The notes under the pieces are model-generated. The model did not search any database. It worked only from the letters and a program-made list of their open reading frames with translations, and was not told the DNA's origin. The position numbers and the translations under genes are program-made. A stretch of 64,000 nt of DNA from Cacajao melanocephalus. Lineage: Eukaryota > Chordata > Mammalia > Primates > Pitheciidae. Positions 1 to 11,651 of this stretch are shown one piece after another. Every line of letters begins with the position of its first letter. The stretch's first letter is position 1. The DNA lies in NCBI GenBank assembly GCA_963573385.1, contig CAUYLG010061941.1:49029-113028 (forward strand), written 5' to 3'.

Positions 1-1576
1 GTGTGACCTGAACCAATGAGGAAGAAGGGTCTGCTAGTGGGGAGAGGGACACACCAGTTGGTTTCTTCTGTGCCTTCAGCCCATCCTCAACCACCCCCTC
101 AGAAGTCCATCTTTTTTTCCAAAACTCAACACAATTCTTTAAGAAGGGTCACAAAAGTGTGGTCCTTCCCCCTCTCCTGTTGGCTTAGAAGTCAGAAAAG
201 GTAAAATAGAACAGAAACAGGGAGTGGGCGTGAAGTCCCAAATTCCATCCCACTGTAGTTATACTCTTAGTTTTAAAGGATGCTGACTTAATATGTACCC
301 AACCTCCTTGTATTGACATAAGGAGTTCTAACTGCCATAACTTTGGACCACCACCATGGTTGGGAATTTGAAACAAAGTAAAGATGCCATTTCTGTTTTT
401 TTAGAGAGCAGCCAGCTGTGGTTATCTTCAGTATTTAGTTTTTTAAGTGTGACTGAACTTATTCCATTGTAAAGAAACTTCATCAATTTTTCTAAGGTAA
501 CTGGTGGAAAATCATATGAGATTGTATGATGGTTATGCATCATCTATTTAATGACTCCCTTTGATATTCCTAATTGAACCAACTTGTTGGAGCAGTAAAA
601 TGCTATTGAATGTTGCTTGCCTGGAACGTGGCTTAGGTTGCCAGCATTAGAGAGAAAGACCTGTAAGATATAAGTAGGTGTGAGACTGTTGAGGTCGTAC
701 TTCTTTTAGAATTCAGTTTATTCGAGATTTCAATAGTACAAAAACAACAGTATATCCAATATTTCAATTGTATAACAGAATACATATGCCCTGTGACAGG
801 GCATGTCACTGTGACAAAAGTTAGTACACCATAGCAGCTACTTTGGCATTTGCATTTTTTAGGTTTAACAAGAAAAGGACTTGGCCTCTATGACTCTGTG
901 GTGGGGATGAAGGAGAAAAGCACCAGTTGAGGAAGCCCCTGCTGATGTTTCCCTGATCATGGAGAGACTGTTCTTCCTGGGAAAGGATGTCATGGTTAGC
1001 CTCATATTAGAGAAAATATTAGAATCTGTGGCAAATTTAATAATGATTTGTTCTTACATCATATTTCATTCAAAAGCCAAGGAAATTGATGAAGCACAAT
1101 CAGATCGTAACACCCTGGTCTTTTGCTAACATTCCCACAAGTCCCACTGGAACAGTGGAAACAACTGGAATTTAATGATCACCCCCACCTTTTCCACTAA
1201 TCATTGACACTTGTGATTATGATATTATCTGGTTGTTTACTTTGCCTTTCCCCATTACCCACAAAAAGGTAGCTCTTCACTAAGAAACCTGTGTTAGGTG
1301 CTGAGAGGCTTATTGGAGGTAGATTTAAATATTATGGGATAAAGTGAATTGTTGCACAATACTGTGTCCTAGAAATTCAAATATTCAAAGTCTTGCATAG
1401 TTATCAGGTATTATGAAAATTCTCCTGGTTTGCTTTGTAAAAGTAACCAGAGTCTTCCCAAGGAACTGACTATATGGTTGTTGGATGGTCTAAAATGTCA
1501 TTAACTTGGGATACTCCTGGGTGTTTCCTTTCAGAAATATTATCTGACCCTACCCATACACTTCCTGCCCTAGTCC
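1..1576. other. Unassigned AT-rich sequence
   Basis: I recognise no gene or repeat here. Open frames are at most about 70 codons, overlap on both strands and lack recognisable motifs. A small perfect hairpin (TGCCCTG, three-base loop, CAGGGCA) lies near 788-804. Diverged old repeats could be missed by eye. Confidence 0.5.
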
Positions 1577-1798
1577 CTGTTGGGATACCGACTATGTGAC
1601 ATCCCACAAAGGTAGGAACACTAGACCATCACTGGCATTTTGGTTTACAAGACTCTATTCTCCTTCCTTCAAAACTTTGACAGAGGCAACTTCCTTCCTG
1701 AGCTAAACTATTGTGTTGCTTGTCATATCTTGTCTTTGTTCTTGTGCCTCATTACTCACTATCAGAGCTCAGTGATGAAATGATAAAATCTTGAGTCA
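1577..1798 (+). repeat. Left arm of an imperfect inverted duplication
   Basis: The reverse complement of this segment aligns with 3180-3408 along its whole length. By hand I count about 24 substitutions, mostly transitions, and three short indels, so identity is close to 89%. Weaker similarity continues inward to about 1823. I do not recognise the sequence as a named repeat family. It could be a local inverted segmental duplication or two opposed copies of a repeat I do not know. Confidence 0.85.
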
Positions 1799-1936
1799 TT
1801 TTAGTGATAGGGAAGACTACCAGCTATAAAAGTACTGACGCAAGTATCTTAAAGAAATTGAAACAGGCTTATTGCTTTTCTTTTCTGTTTCCGTCTGTAA
1901 AATGTCTTAGTTTGGCATAAGTGAAACGTTACAGCC

Positions 1937-2130
1937 CAGCATTTCTCAAACGTTAGCATAGTGCATGCATCAGAATCACCTGGAGAACTGATTCGAACAC
2001 ATACTTCACGCTCCAGCCACAGAATTTCTGACTCATTAGGTCTGGGCTGGGACACACAGATTTGCATTCCTAAATTTCCAGGCAAAGCTGATGTTTCTGG
2101 TCCGGGGACCTCACCTTGGGAGCCCCAGTT
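1937..2130 (+). mobile_element. MER5A-like hAT-Charlie DNA transposon remnant
   Basis: The segment starts with a CAG...TTTCTCAAAC terminus. It contains the typical MER5 internal text (ATCAGAATCACCTGGAG, CTGACTCATTAGGTCTGGG) and ends near GTCCGGGGACCTCACCTTGGGAG, matching the inverted terminal region. Its length of about 190 bp is normal for this non-autonomous element. It lies between the two inverted-duplication arms. Open frames across it on both strands are not genes. Confidence 0.85.
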
Positions 2131-2340
2131 GGTCACCTTATGTGAAACCAAAACTATTTCTAGTTTAAGTAGAAATCTTGTAGTTCTTAATACTTCTGAA
2201 AAACAGTTTCAAGAATGCTATGACTTTATATTTAGATGATCAATGGTACTTTAAACCAACTAGGTTTAAGATCCCCCATCTATCTAGTATCTATATTTCT
2301 AAAAATATGAATGGTCTCATGGTATGCTGTAATGACAGTA

Positions 2341-2540
2341 ATGAGCATTAACTGAGGCTCTAAAGCTCTGTATGACACTGAGCTAGTACTTTGCATATAT
2401 CATATGTAATTCCTACAACAGTATATAGCTTCTTAGAAATTATAGTTAATATGAATGGGAAAACTAAGCTCACAGAGGTTACAGGTGACACAGTGGTTAC
2501 TCTGCAGCTGGGATTTGAGCCCACACATCTCTCTGCTCCA
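2341..2540 (-). repeat. MIR SINE
   Basis: On the minus strand this reads as a MIR core: an AAGC-type gene-ending block, then (seen on the plus strand) GGGAAAACTAAGCTCACAGAGGTTACAGG and CAGCTGGGATTTGAGCCCA, the standard MIR signature. It is nearly full length and much diverged. An 86-codon frame over it is spurious. Confidence 0.75.
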
Positions 2541-2546
2541 AAACTT

Positions 2547-3179
2547 ACATTATTTCTTGATGAACTGAGTGGGCATTTGTTATTCCTAGAGTTTGATAGT
2601 TGCCATCACTTAACAGGTATGGATATTCAAGACCAGTCTTATGGAGGCTGATTATTTGTTAAATAACTTATTAAAGTGCACTAAGTCTGACATTATAGTA
2701 TATGCAGCTGTGTATATACAGGTATCCGCTACAAGTACAGAAGGTCTCCAGGCAGGCTTTCCTTAATTAAGAGAAACTGGATGAAGCAGGGACACAGTTG
2801 ATTATGCTTTTTAAAATAAAAAAAATCAAAGAGCAATTTCATTTTCATATTAAATTTTCACATATATAAGGTACAATGCAATATGGAATAAAATTTGAAG
2901 AAATATGCCTAACTAGAATGTGATCATTCACATTTCAACCATTACCAGGCAGTGTTACCACAAGAAGACCAAGACTGCTTTCTTTTCCCCTCCTTGAGAA
3001 CTTTTGAGTTATCCTCTTGCTTTTTGATTACAGACAAGTCCCAGATCTTTATCTGGTTTATGGCACCTCCAGGAGCCCAGCACAAAATTCCCTCCCCTGC
3101 TTCCTCTCCCATCTCTCTTTCCAGAGGCTCTTGAATGTTTCGTTTTGTTGCCTGATCAGTCTCAGGTAGTCCCCATCAC
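2547..3179. other. Unassigned spacer of the inverted duplication
   Basis: This AT-rich sequence between the MIR and the right arm holds nothing I recognise. Only the last 20 bases or so, from 3162, show weak complementarity to 1799-1823. Confidence 0.5.
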
Positions 3180-3408
3180 TGACTCAAGTTTTCTATCATT
3201 TCATCACTGAGCACTGATGGTGAGTAATGAGGCACAAGAACAAAGACAAGATACTATAACCAACACAACAGTTCAGCTCAGGAAGGAAGTTGCATCTCGT
3301 CAAAGTTTTGAGGGAAAGAGAACAGAGTCCTGTAAACCAAAATGCCAGTGATGGTCTAAGTAGCGTTCCTACCTTTGTGAGGCGTCACACAGTCAGTATA
3401 CCCAACAG
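3180..3408 (-). repeat. Right arm of an imperfect inverted duplication
   Basis: Reverse-complement partner of 1577-1798 at about 89% identity. The right arm carries a four-base insertion near 3360 and single-base indels relative to the left arm. Similarity fades sharply beyond CCCAACAG at 3401-3408. A spacer of about 1.4 kb separates the arms. Confidence 0.85.
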
Positions 3409-6400
3409 CTCATCCTTGTCTGAAGGATAGCTATTTACCCACCTCCTGGGAAGCTTCAAACTATTTGTTTTCTCCTATTCTGCAATCTGTCCTTTTCGAG
3501 GCCAGACATAAAGGGAGAAGAATGAGATCTGGTCATAAATATGTCTTTCCTCCTGGCTTCTCACGTTTGATCATTTCCTTCCAGTCAGGAAAGTTACCTT
3601 TCCAGCTCACCGAACACATTCAATGGATTGCCCCTTCCTCCTTGAACCATGATTACAGCAAACATAGAACCAGTTCTTCAATTCGTGCGAATTTTGTGAC
3701 TCAAAAAGGGCACTCCTCTTATTTTTGTGACTTTGAAAATATTTGGGTCTGTTGGAAATGTCTGGGAGGACTTGTTTTTATCATTTTCTTGCACAGGGTA
3801 TTCTCAGTGCCTGGCATCACATTTAGGTGACCATTAGGGTCCATGCAGTCTGTAACAACACTTCATAGCTGCCTTTTCTCTTTCCTGATTTCCATTAAGC
3901 AGAATTACTTAAATTGTTTAGTTTTGTTTCTAGCCATAAGAAAATATAGTTATGAAGGCAAAAGTGCTCATGATTCTTGGCTGTGATGCCCCTCCAGTCA
4001 GTGGCAGAGAACATTTATAGTCCTCCAACTCCCACTTGGGCTCTCACCTGAGGTAAGCAAACATACTTGCTTATGGTGGAAAATCCAAAAAAAGGACAAA
4101 AAATCATTCCTGACCCAAGAGCAGAGTCTTCATGGTGTTGCTGGTAACTCACATCACCCCTCCAGCCTGTGACCTGCTGGGCTCTGAACCTGAATCTTCA
4201 CCACTTTGCGTCTTGGCTCTCAACACAGTGTGTGTCTCAGGGCTTGGCCTGGTCAATCTTTGCCCATAGTTCAAGATTAAAACTGGTTACCACATAACCT
4301 TCTTTTTACCCCAAATGTTGCATAAGACAAAGATAAAACTATGTACTCGATCATAACCTGGCACCCACAAGTGAGGTTCATGTCAGTGAAACTTTTGAAG
4401 AATGAGAAAGTGGCGGGGTAGGGCAGTGGGTAGTAGGTAAGGCAGTAGTACCAATGACTTCTGTAAACAAATATCAAATTCCATCCTTCCAGCCTTGGCA
4501 AATAGCAACCTCATTCTTTTTTTTTCTTAGGTAAATATTTAAAAGTCAAATATCTGGAACCATACACTGGACAAAGAGACATTTGTTTTATTTTTCTTTT
4601 TAAAAATAATCAAATAAGAGAAAGTATTAACAGAAAAGAGATTGAGCGTAAATGCCCAATATCATAAAAAAGATTTGTACTTAATACACCTCTCAAATAA
4701 AGTAAAGTGTCCTAACAACATTTAGCATTTAAAATCAAGATATTTGCAGAAAGTATAAGAAACTAACAAACAAATAGGTTTTCTGTTTTTTCCTCCTGTA
4801 ATGCAAAATTCCTTTTGCCGTTTGCTCATAAGATCAAATTGCCCCTTTTTGGCACAGACAGGGGATGATATTTTAAACTAAACTAAATCAAATAAAAGAT
4901 GCTGGTTGTTTCTTCCTCTTTAGGGTGTAGACCAGCCAAGGCCCTGCGAGGCCTTCAGTCTCCCCAGGGTTGTTTTCTGAGCAGGGAGCAGGCACTATGA
5001 AAGGACATAGTATTACTTTGACATCTTTGCTTCAGGGCTTCAAGAGCACAAGCTTCATTTGAGTTTCTGGTTGGCAAGTTCACAGAAATATGGTCTTTTA
5101 GTCAATATAACCCACCTCAATATTCTCCCAAAGGATTCTAAGATAGCTGTTAGCCAATCAGGTTTGTAACAAGTACAAGCTTCCCCTAACCCTTCTTCTT
5201 GAACCATAGCTCTTTCTGGAAAGCAAGCAGTTACTACAGAGAAATTATTTGTTTCAAACCCATGAGCAGAGTTGAGAAATAGCATTTTGAGTAGGATGCT
5301 AGTTTTGTGATGTTTGTTCAGTCATTAACATACTACATTTTCTGGGTTGAATAGCTGAAGGTTACCTACAAAGACATGGAAAAGGATTTTGAATCACAAG
5401 CACAGATTAGAGAATCTGACCAATTGACTGTTTAATTTTTCAAATGACATTCAGAAAGTTTAGGATTATTAAATCTGGCCTGAGCTAAAGTTTGTCTCTC
5501 AGTATCTGGGAGGAAACGTTTTGCTAAGCAAATTAAGAGTATAATAAAATTATATAGTATATTTTAACCTACTAAAAAGAATAAGGTATAACTATTCTCT
5601 TTTTATGTTTTATTTCTATAGATCTTTGCTTTGTTTTATAGTGAAGACAATTTTATTTCACAAAGTGATTCGTGTACGTTTTTTACATGATAGCAAGAGA
5701 ATGAATATGTTTAGAAAGATTAACAATTGAGTGGCAGAAGTTTTTGTTTCAACATCTTACTTCTCAATCTAGCTCTGTATTTTAAAATTCATTTTTGTTA
5801 TATTCAGTCAGTATTGATATATTATGATTGTAGGTAATTTGATGAAAAATAGCATCAAATCCAGTAGGACTAGGAATGACTACATTACAGCATATGACGT
5901 CTTTGAATCAGCAGTGCTATATCAAACTACTTTTTCTCTACATTAATTACTGTCCTCTTTTCACAGTCCAGCTGAAATGATTTCCTTTTTGGGAAGCCAA
6001 AAGGCAAAGCAGAATTGTTTCTCAGTTTAAGCAGCAGGATATTTCATATTCAAGGTGTAAGGTGTGAGTCAAGAGCCAGGTGAGATGGGCCAGGAACGTG
6101 GCAGCAGGTAAGAGCCAAGCAGCTCAGCAGCCAGACAGCAAGAACACACTGTGTCTGGAAGAAGTAATCCCAGCTGGTCTTCACTACTGAGACAAGGGTA
6201 AGGTTTTTCTTGCATCTGACTCAGCCAAGAAGACCCAAGGAACAAATATTGGTGAAGCATAGGATAATCATATGATTTATTGTTCAAACTGGCACACTTT
6301 TGATTCTGAAAGAAGATGCTGTTAGTATTGATGCTAAGACAAAAGGTGTACATCAAGCCTGCTTCAGGCAACATAAGACTTCCAGTCACCCAGGTACAAT

Positions 6401-6463
6401 CCAGACAGAGCTGTACGGTTTCCACATCAGAAAAATTTCAAGCAGAGAAAAATCATTTACCAG
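3409..6463. other. Unassigned sequence
   Basis: I see no gene, RNA or confidently named repeat in these 3 kb. Base composition is AT-rich, with short A or T runs such as the one near 4520. The longest frames (121 codons at 3465-3830 and 118 codons on the minus strand at 6069-6425) have no recognisable domain and are within chance expectation. Confidence 0.5.
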
Positions 6464-6605
6464 CATTTTCATTTACAGGTCAGGTAGTTAAGGTGTGGGC
6501 TGTGAAGGGGACTTTCTCAAAGGCTGACAGAAAGTTACTGGCAGAGTTAGGACTAGAACTAGAATTTTTTACTCCCAGCTCAGTGTTTTCCTACTATACC
6601 ACACA
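6464..6605 (-). repeat. MIR SINE fragment
   Basis: Plus-strand text runs from TCATTTACAGGTCAGGTAGTTAAGG through GAAAGTTACTGGCAGAGTTAGGACTAGAACTAG to TCAGTGTTTTCCTACTATACC. This matches the antisense order of MIR: the fraction-of-reads block, then the tRNA-like region. It is strongly diverged. Confidence 0.6.
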
Positions 6606-6902
6606 TTTGCATAGTGTTTTATTCTTTTCAAAGCATGATCACAACCTCATGTAGCCCAAGTTTCTGTAGGACACAGCTTTCAGGAATATAAACTAAGGTC
6701 ACAACAATAACAAACAGTATTTTCCTGGTTCCTTCTCTACTTGTAATTTCAGAAATTCCAGTTTTACTTTAAATTACCATTAAGCAATTCCTAGGAGTCT
6801 CCCGGGGTCAGCTCATGTTTGTTCATGAATAAAATCCTCCTTCCACTATGTGGAATTCATTCATCCCCTCCACACCCTCACACTAGGGCAGCATAAACAC
6901 CA

Positions 6903-7071
6903 CGTGCTGGTCTGGAGTCAGAGCTGGGCTCTAGTCCCTTGCCAGTATTATGACCTTGAACTCAACATTTAACCTTTCTAGGCCTAACATTCTTCTAGGC
7001 CTATATATCTGTAAAATGGGCCCTTTATAGCATTAGTTTATTGACCTGTAACTATTAAATGAAATAACATA
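6903..7071 (+). repeat. MIR SINE, left part, split by a DNA transposon
   Basis: The MIR signature is clear: TCTGGAGTCAGAGCTGGGCT, then a TGACCTTGAACTCAACATTTAACC block, then ATCTGTAAAATGGGCC, and finally AAATGAAATAACATA. It breaks off at the transposon start and resumes at 7691. Removing 7072-7690 and one copy of TA restores MIR alignment without a gap. Confidence 0.85.
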
Positions 7072-7690
7072 CAGTTGATTCTCATTGTTTGTGGCAGCTA
7101 TATTCCATAAAGTCACTCCAAATACTGAATTAGCAAATACTTAACCAATGCTCCTCACAGAAATACAGGGTTAGGTTCCCGTGAGTTTCTGGTCACAATA
7201 CTTTTGTCAGCCAATCAATACATTCCCTTGTTTTATGTGTCTTTCTTTTTAAAGGCACTTTATTCAATATATTTGACTGATTCATTAGCATTAAACTCCC
7301 AGTCAACGGCACTAAAACTCATGCCTGGTAGAGATTTGTCTAACCTTGTATTCTCTGTAGGGCAGACCACAGCCTCCTTGCACATAGAAACACCAGACAG
7401 CACTTCAGCACTAGCTTGGAGGCTACTTGAAACAGTGAAATATCTACAAAGATGAAAAAAAATGTGGCACTGAATAGACCACCACAAGGACCCCGGTTTA
7501 TGGTATGAGAGCTGAAACTAAAAGGCAAAGCATCATGAGGAAGGTGCATGCTCACTGGGGTACTTAAATTATCCTCTGCTCTGTGCTCATCCATGAATGA
7601 CCATGAAAGCACTGCAAGTATTGATTTTGGGGTCACAAATAAATTTTAGCAAGTAGATGAATGCAGAATGTGAACAGTAAAGTGCAACTG
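7072..7690. mobile_element. Tigger-like (pogo/mariner-type) non-autonomous DNA transposon
   Basis: The element begins CAGTTGATTCTCATT and ends in a complementary terminus finishing CAACTG; 12 of the 18 outermost bases pair as an inverted repeat. It is flanked by TA on both sides, the target duplication of Tc1/mariner-pogo elements, and is 619 bp long. Internal phrases (ATACAGGGTTAGGTTCC, AGCAAGTAGATGAATGC) are ones I associate with an old mammalian repeat whose exact name I am not sure of. It encodes no transposase. Frames of 75-98 codons inside it are noise. Confidence 0.8.
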
Positions 7691-7740
7691 TATATAAAGA
7701 GCTTAGCACAGTTCATGTCATGACACTCTCTAATCAATGT
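7691..7740 (+). repeat. MIR SINE, right part
   Basis: TATAAAGAGCTTAGCACAG continues the MIR consensus exactly where the left part stopped at 7071. It fades after about 50 bases. Confidence 0.8.
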
Positions 7741-7745
7741 TCACT

Positions 7746-8984
7746 GTGTTGTTCTTGCGTGGTTATTGTTAGTTAAGAAAAGCCCCCTGCCAAGTCCTAA
7801 GATACAGGAAAGTCACCTCTCACCAAAGGAGATATTGTATTCTCCAAGACAAATAGTAGGCGGGTCTAGCTCACTGGTGAAGCCTTGCATCCCACATAAG
7901 AAAAGGGTTATAAATTCTTCCTAAGAGGTTCCACATTTCACCAGGTAATGGGCTCCTAGTGGGCCCATTCCAGGTTCTCTAGAGTTAAACACTACTGAAG
8001 CCTTAGGTGAACATCATGTGGGTCTCAATTAAACATCCCTTTCCCCTTCTGGGCCCCAGCTCTCTGCATCTCACCCTCACCAGGTGTTTATGTTACATAT
8101 GCAAGCGCATGCCACAACAGAATGAATTAATGACCCATCATCAAACAAATTCCACACACACAGTTGAACACTTCCCAGCGTCTCATACAAAAGGTGCATT
8201 AAGATTTTTATTTCCTTCTTTTTGTTTTTGTTTCTCGAGTTTCTCCTTCTGCTCTCTCTGTGCCCTTGCATGTTCTCTCCTATTCTTGGAGCATGTTCTT
8301 GAAGTGGATTTATTCCTCCTCTGACTGCCCTCAAGGTTTTCTCTTTCCCTTTCCTCCCTGAGGCCTTGATTTCTGGCTTATTCACTGTCTCAAGTTCCAA
8401 TTTCTCCCTCCTCCAGGAGATCCCCTTTCTACAGATCTTTCTATAATTGCACTTGTTGTTTTCCTCTGGCCGTCTTAACTTCCAAGAATGGCCTCCTCCT
8501 CTGCTTGCCCTTTCCTCCCTTGTGGCTGTCTGATGGGGCTGTTTTCTCTGGGGCAGGCCCAGACTGTCGCCTTTCCTCAGCAGGGAGGTGTCTTCTCCCT
8601 GCTGTTTTCTTCCTGTACTTTTTATTGAGCCCTGGCTGCTTTCTCAGTTTCCCGCTTCCCCTTCCTCTCTTATCTTCATCTAAATCCATCACCCTTGACT
8701 CATGTGATTTATAGCTTTTGATTTTGCAAAAATTGGACTGTCTTAAAATAGGTTGTACTTGAACACTCTGTGTACCTCCCTTACAGAATAGCACGCTATT
8801 ACATGAATCTGGATACACTGCAGGTCACATCCTGACCTCTAAATTGCAACTCCTCACAGGCCAGCCTGTTGTGATTGTCTACCAGTGATGTGCCTTCTGT
8901 CTCTTCCAATACCAGACTCAGAAAGACCTGATGCTACAGTTCTGGAATTTTAAATATTATGCCCAGACATTAATTTGCTCTGTG
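7746..8984. other. Unassigned sequence with a pyrimidine-rich plus strand
   Basis: No repeat or gene is recognised. From about 8195 to 8690 the plus strand is very rich in C and T. Minus-strand frames there (8077-8400 and 8441-8818) therefore read as lysine/arginine/glutamate-rich peptides. That composition follows from the purine bias and is not evidence of a gene. Confidence 0.5.
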
Positions 8985-9175
8985 ATTTAAACACTATGAT
9001 CTTTGCTGCTTTCACTTCCTCTACCCTGCCCCACTTACCCACCCCACTCCCCGGTTACTCTCTTGCAACTGCTCTCCTTAGCATTGCCAAGCACTTCCTA
9101 AAACATCCATCCAATGACCTTGCCTTGATATCATTCTCCTTTCCTTCTCAGCAGCATTCAACACTGTTCATTCTT
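8985..9175 (+). mobile_element. L2 LINE fragment (ORF2 region), upstream part
   Basis: The text around AACTGCTCTCC...ATTGCCAAGCACTTCC and TTCTCAGCAGCATTCAACACTG resembles the reverse-transcriptase part of L2 on the sense strand. It stops at an antisense L2 piece and resumes near 9745. The protein frame is destroyed. Confidence 0.6.
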
Positions 9176-9744
9176 TCTTCAACAAATAGTCATTGAGTGT
9201 TCCTCTGTATCAAGTACTGTACTAGGCACTTAGGATAGGTTAATAAAACAAAGATCCCTGCCTTTGCGAAGGTTATAGCTTATTGGCGTAGGGAGGCAGA
9301 CACTATACAACATACATAATATATTATGTAAATTATTAGTAGTGGTTATGAATTAACTACATAGACAAATTAGTAAGTAAATGATCCAGTTAACACTTAA
9401 TAAACAGAAGCTAGAGAAAAAAGGAAAAATAGAACAGGGTAGGGAGTCACAGAGGTGCAGGTAGGAGGAGGTCTTGGTGTTGCAAGGGCGGTTGTGTACA
9501 TTTCACTGAGAAGGTGACAGAGGCTTGCAAGAGGAGACGGAAAGGGAGTCACGTGGACCTCTGAGAGGGGTTGCTCCAGGTAGAAGCTGTAGCCAGTGCT
9601 AAGGCTCTAACTTAGGACATGTCTGTGTATTCAGGGAGCAGTAAGGAGGCCAGGGCACTAGAGAGGAAAAAGTTGAGGGGAAGCTCATAGGAAGGAGTCA
9701 GAAAGCTATAGAACCCAGGCCGTCAAAGGCCTTGTAGGCCACTC
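9176..9744 (-). mobile_element. L2 LINE 3' region, antisense
   Basis: Antisense L2 landmarks occur in order: TCATTGAGTGTTCC...CAAGTACTGTACTAGGCACTTAGG, a GATCCCTGCC block, an acidic GAGAAGGTGACAGAGG block, AGCAGTAAGGAGGCCAGG, and AAGGCCTTGTAGGCCA. The fragment is about 570 bp. It lies between two sense L2 pieces, so it probably inserted into or recombined with another L2. Confidence 0.75.
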
Positions 9745-10150
9745 TTGATCACACTCTTGCTTGGCCTCCGTACACATAATCTGTGCTGGTTCTCTCCTTA
9801 ATTTATTTCCTCATTTTCATTTCCAGGGACTCCTGTCCTTGGCCAATCCCCACACAGTTGGATTTTCCAGGTGTCTTTTTAGCATCCTTCTCTGCTCCCT
9901 CACCATCTCTCACTTTTTGATCACATCTACTTCCTTGGGTTCTACTACGACCAATTGCCAGAACTTTTTCCAAGTCACACCTGCCTCCATGGTACTGTTT
10001 CTAACTCAGTATCTCTCTAACATCTCACACTCAGCAGGTGGCATCAGCTTTCTCTCAAGCCAGTCATTCCTGGGGTCCTTTCTATTTCCATTAATGGCAA
10101 CTCTATCTCCTTGGCCACTTGGGTTTTGAATCTTGTAGGTGCCGTTTTCC
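9745..10150 (+). mobile_element. L2 LINE fragment (ORF2 region), downstream part
   Basis: The text resumes the sense L2 order: CTTGATCACACTC, CTGGTTCTCTCC, CAGGTGGCATCAG-like text, then TTAATGGCAACTCTATC and the block that corresponds to the ACCTTGGAGTC region. A 122-codon frame at 9761-10129 runs over it but is shifted and is not a functional protein. Confidence 0.55.
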
Positions 10151-11651
10151 TCCTTATCTAATCAGTGTCTACGGGCTCTTAAATCTATCTCCAAAATGGG
10201 AAACTTCACATGGGGATCATGTATCCAATAGCATTAACTAGAGTTTACCACGTCACTTTTAGAACTTTATGATATTGTCACATTTGCTTACCTGAGTTCT
10301 GTATTACCAATAGTATTTCCATAATGAGTCTAACAAATCAGAAACTAACTTTGCTTTATGCTAGAATCATTCCAAAGTTTATAATAAAAGGCAATTCTAA
10401 GGTAGACAATTCTTGTCTGACTTGTCAACTAGACAAAATAGCTATAGTTTTGTAAAAACAGAGAGAAAAATTGGACCTGGGTTGCAGGATTTTCTTTTGG
10501 AGCCAGAAACTTCAGATCCTGCCTTTTGCTGGGCCTTCCCTTGCCCTTGTTCATCATTTGGGTTGCCTCGCTACAGCTCCTGCCTGGCACTTCAATTCAG
10601 CAGTTTATCCAAGATCCACTCAGGAAGGAATTCGAGGAACGAGCAAAATCCCTGGAAGTAATTTATTGAAAGTAAGCCATCCACCCTCCAACCTGATGAA
10701 AGATTTCATGGCTTACAAGTCCAAGTAACTCAAAACCAGCTTCCACTGCCAAAGTCCAGTTTTCAATAGGAAGTCTATCCTTCACCCCATTCCTCCTTGT
10801 GCCACAGGGGTACTTTATTTACTTTTTCTCCAAACATTGCTATTTTCTGTGGCATTTCTTTTGCAATAACAAGGTGCCACGTTAATCCCCTTCCCTGCAT
10901 ATCTCTCCCATTCTCTCCCTCCCTTGCTTCTGTCTCTCTCCTGAGAAGCCACTTATGGCCTACATTTAGACAAACCAAGAAAGACAGAGTTAGATGCAGC
11001 TGCTCCCTCTTGACAAGTGTTATCTCTCCCTCTTAGGGGCACTACCCTTCCTGAAGCACATAAATTCTCCTTTCCTGTTTGTGTAACTGTTCACTCTTCT
11101 TCCTTTGGGAAGAGGTAGGCAGGCTCCAAGGAGGGGCTGTGCTCACTGCATGCGGCACGAGCGCTGTGTTCTGTTGCCCAAGATTCAAAACCAGCACTGG
11201 AACAAGACAGTGTCAGCCACGGGGTCCCTGTGCAGGGTCCCTGTCCATCCTAACAAATGGATGACTCATTTCCAGAGACTGGCCACTCAGCAGCCATGCC
11301 CAAGGCACTCCAACAGTGTCCTTACATTAGGGCTAAGGCATTGGCAGGTTTGATGGTTCTGAGGCACTCCTGGAGACAGGAAAAGGGTAGGAGATAGAGG
11401 AGAGAAGAAAGCAGGGCTTGGAAAGATAAGGCCAGAGGGGATTTCCTCTTCCCAAGGAGCTCTCAGCCACCACAGAGTTTCTGGACCTCACAAAGGCTTT
11501 TCCCACCTCACCAGTCTGTCTGACCACAGCCTAACAGTGAGATCCAGAACAGATACATCCTTAAAGCACTTAGGCTTACTGTAAAAGGCCAGCAGAGATA
11601 TGGGAAGAGTCCAGTTTATTTGGGCTAGGGTCTATGGGCTGCAATTTCCTC
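10151..11651. other. Unassigned sequence
   Basis: Nothing is recognised. A short direct repeat of GGGTCCCTGT lies at about 11220-11243. Several overlapping frames of 60-85 codons occur on both strands, with no family resemblance. Confidence 0.5.

Noticed and set aside
1577..3408. Reading the inverted arms as terminal repeats of one large DNA transposon
   Set aside because: The spacer contains unrelated older repeats (MER5A, MIR) and no transposase, and no target duplication flanks the arms.
7204..7636. Overlapping frames of 75-98 codons
   Set aside because: They lie within the Tigger-like non-autonomous transposon, which has no transposase.
9761..10129. 122-codon plus frame
   Set aside because: It lies over a decayed L2 fragment and is out of phase with the expected protein.
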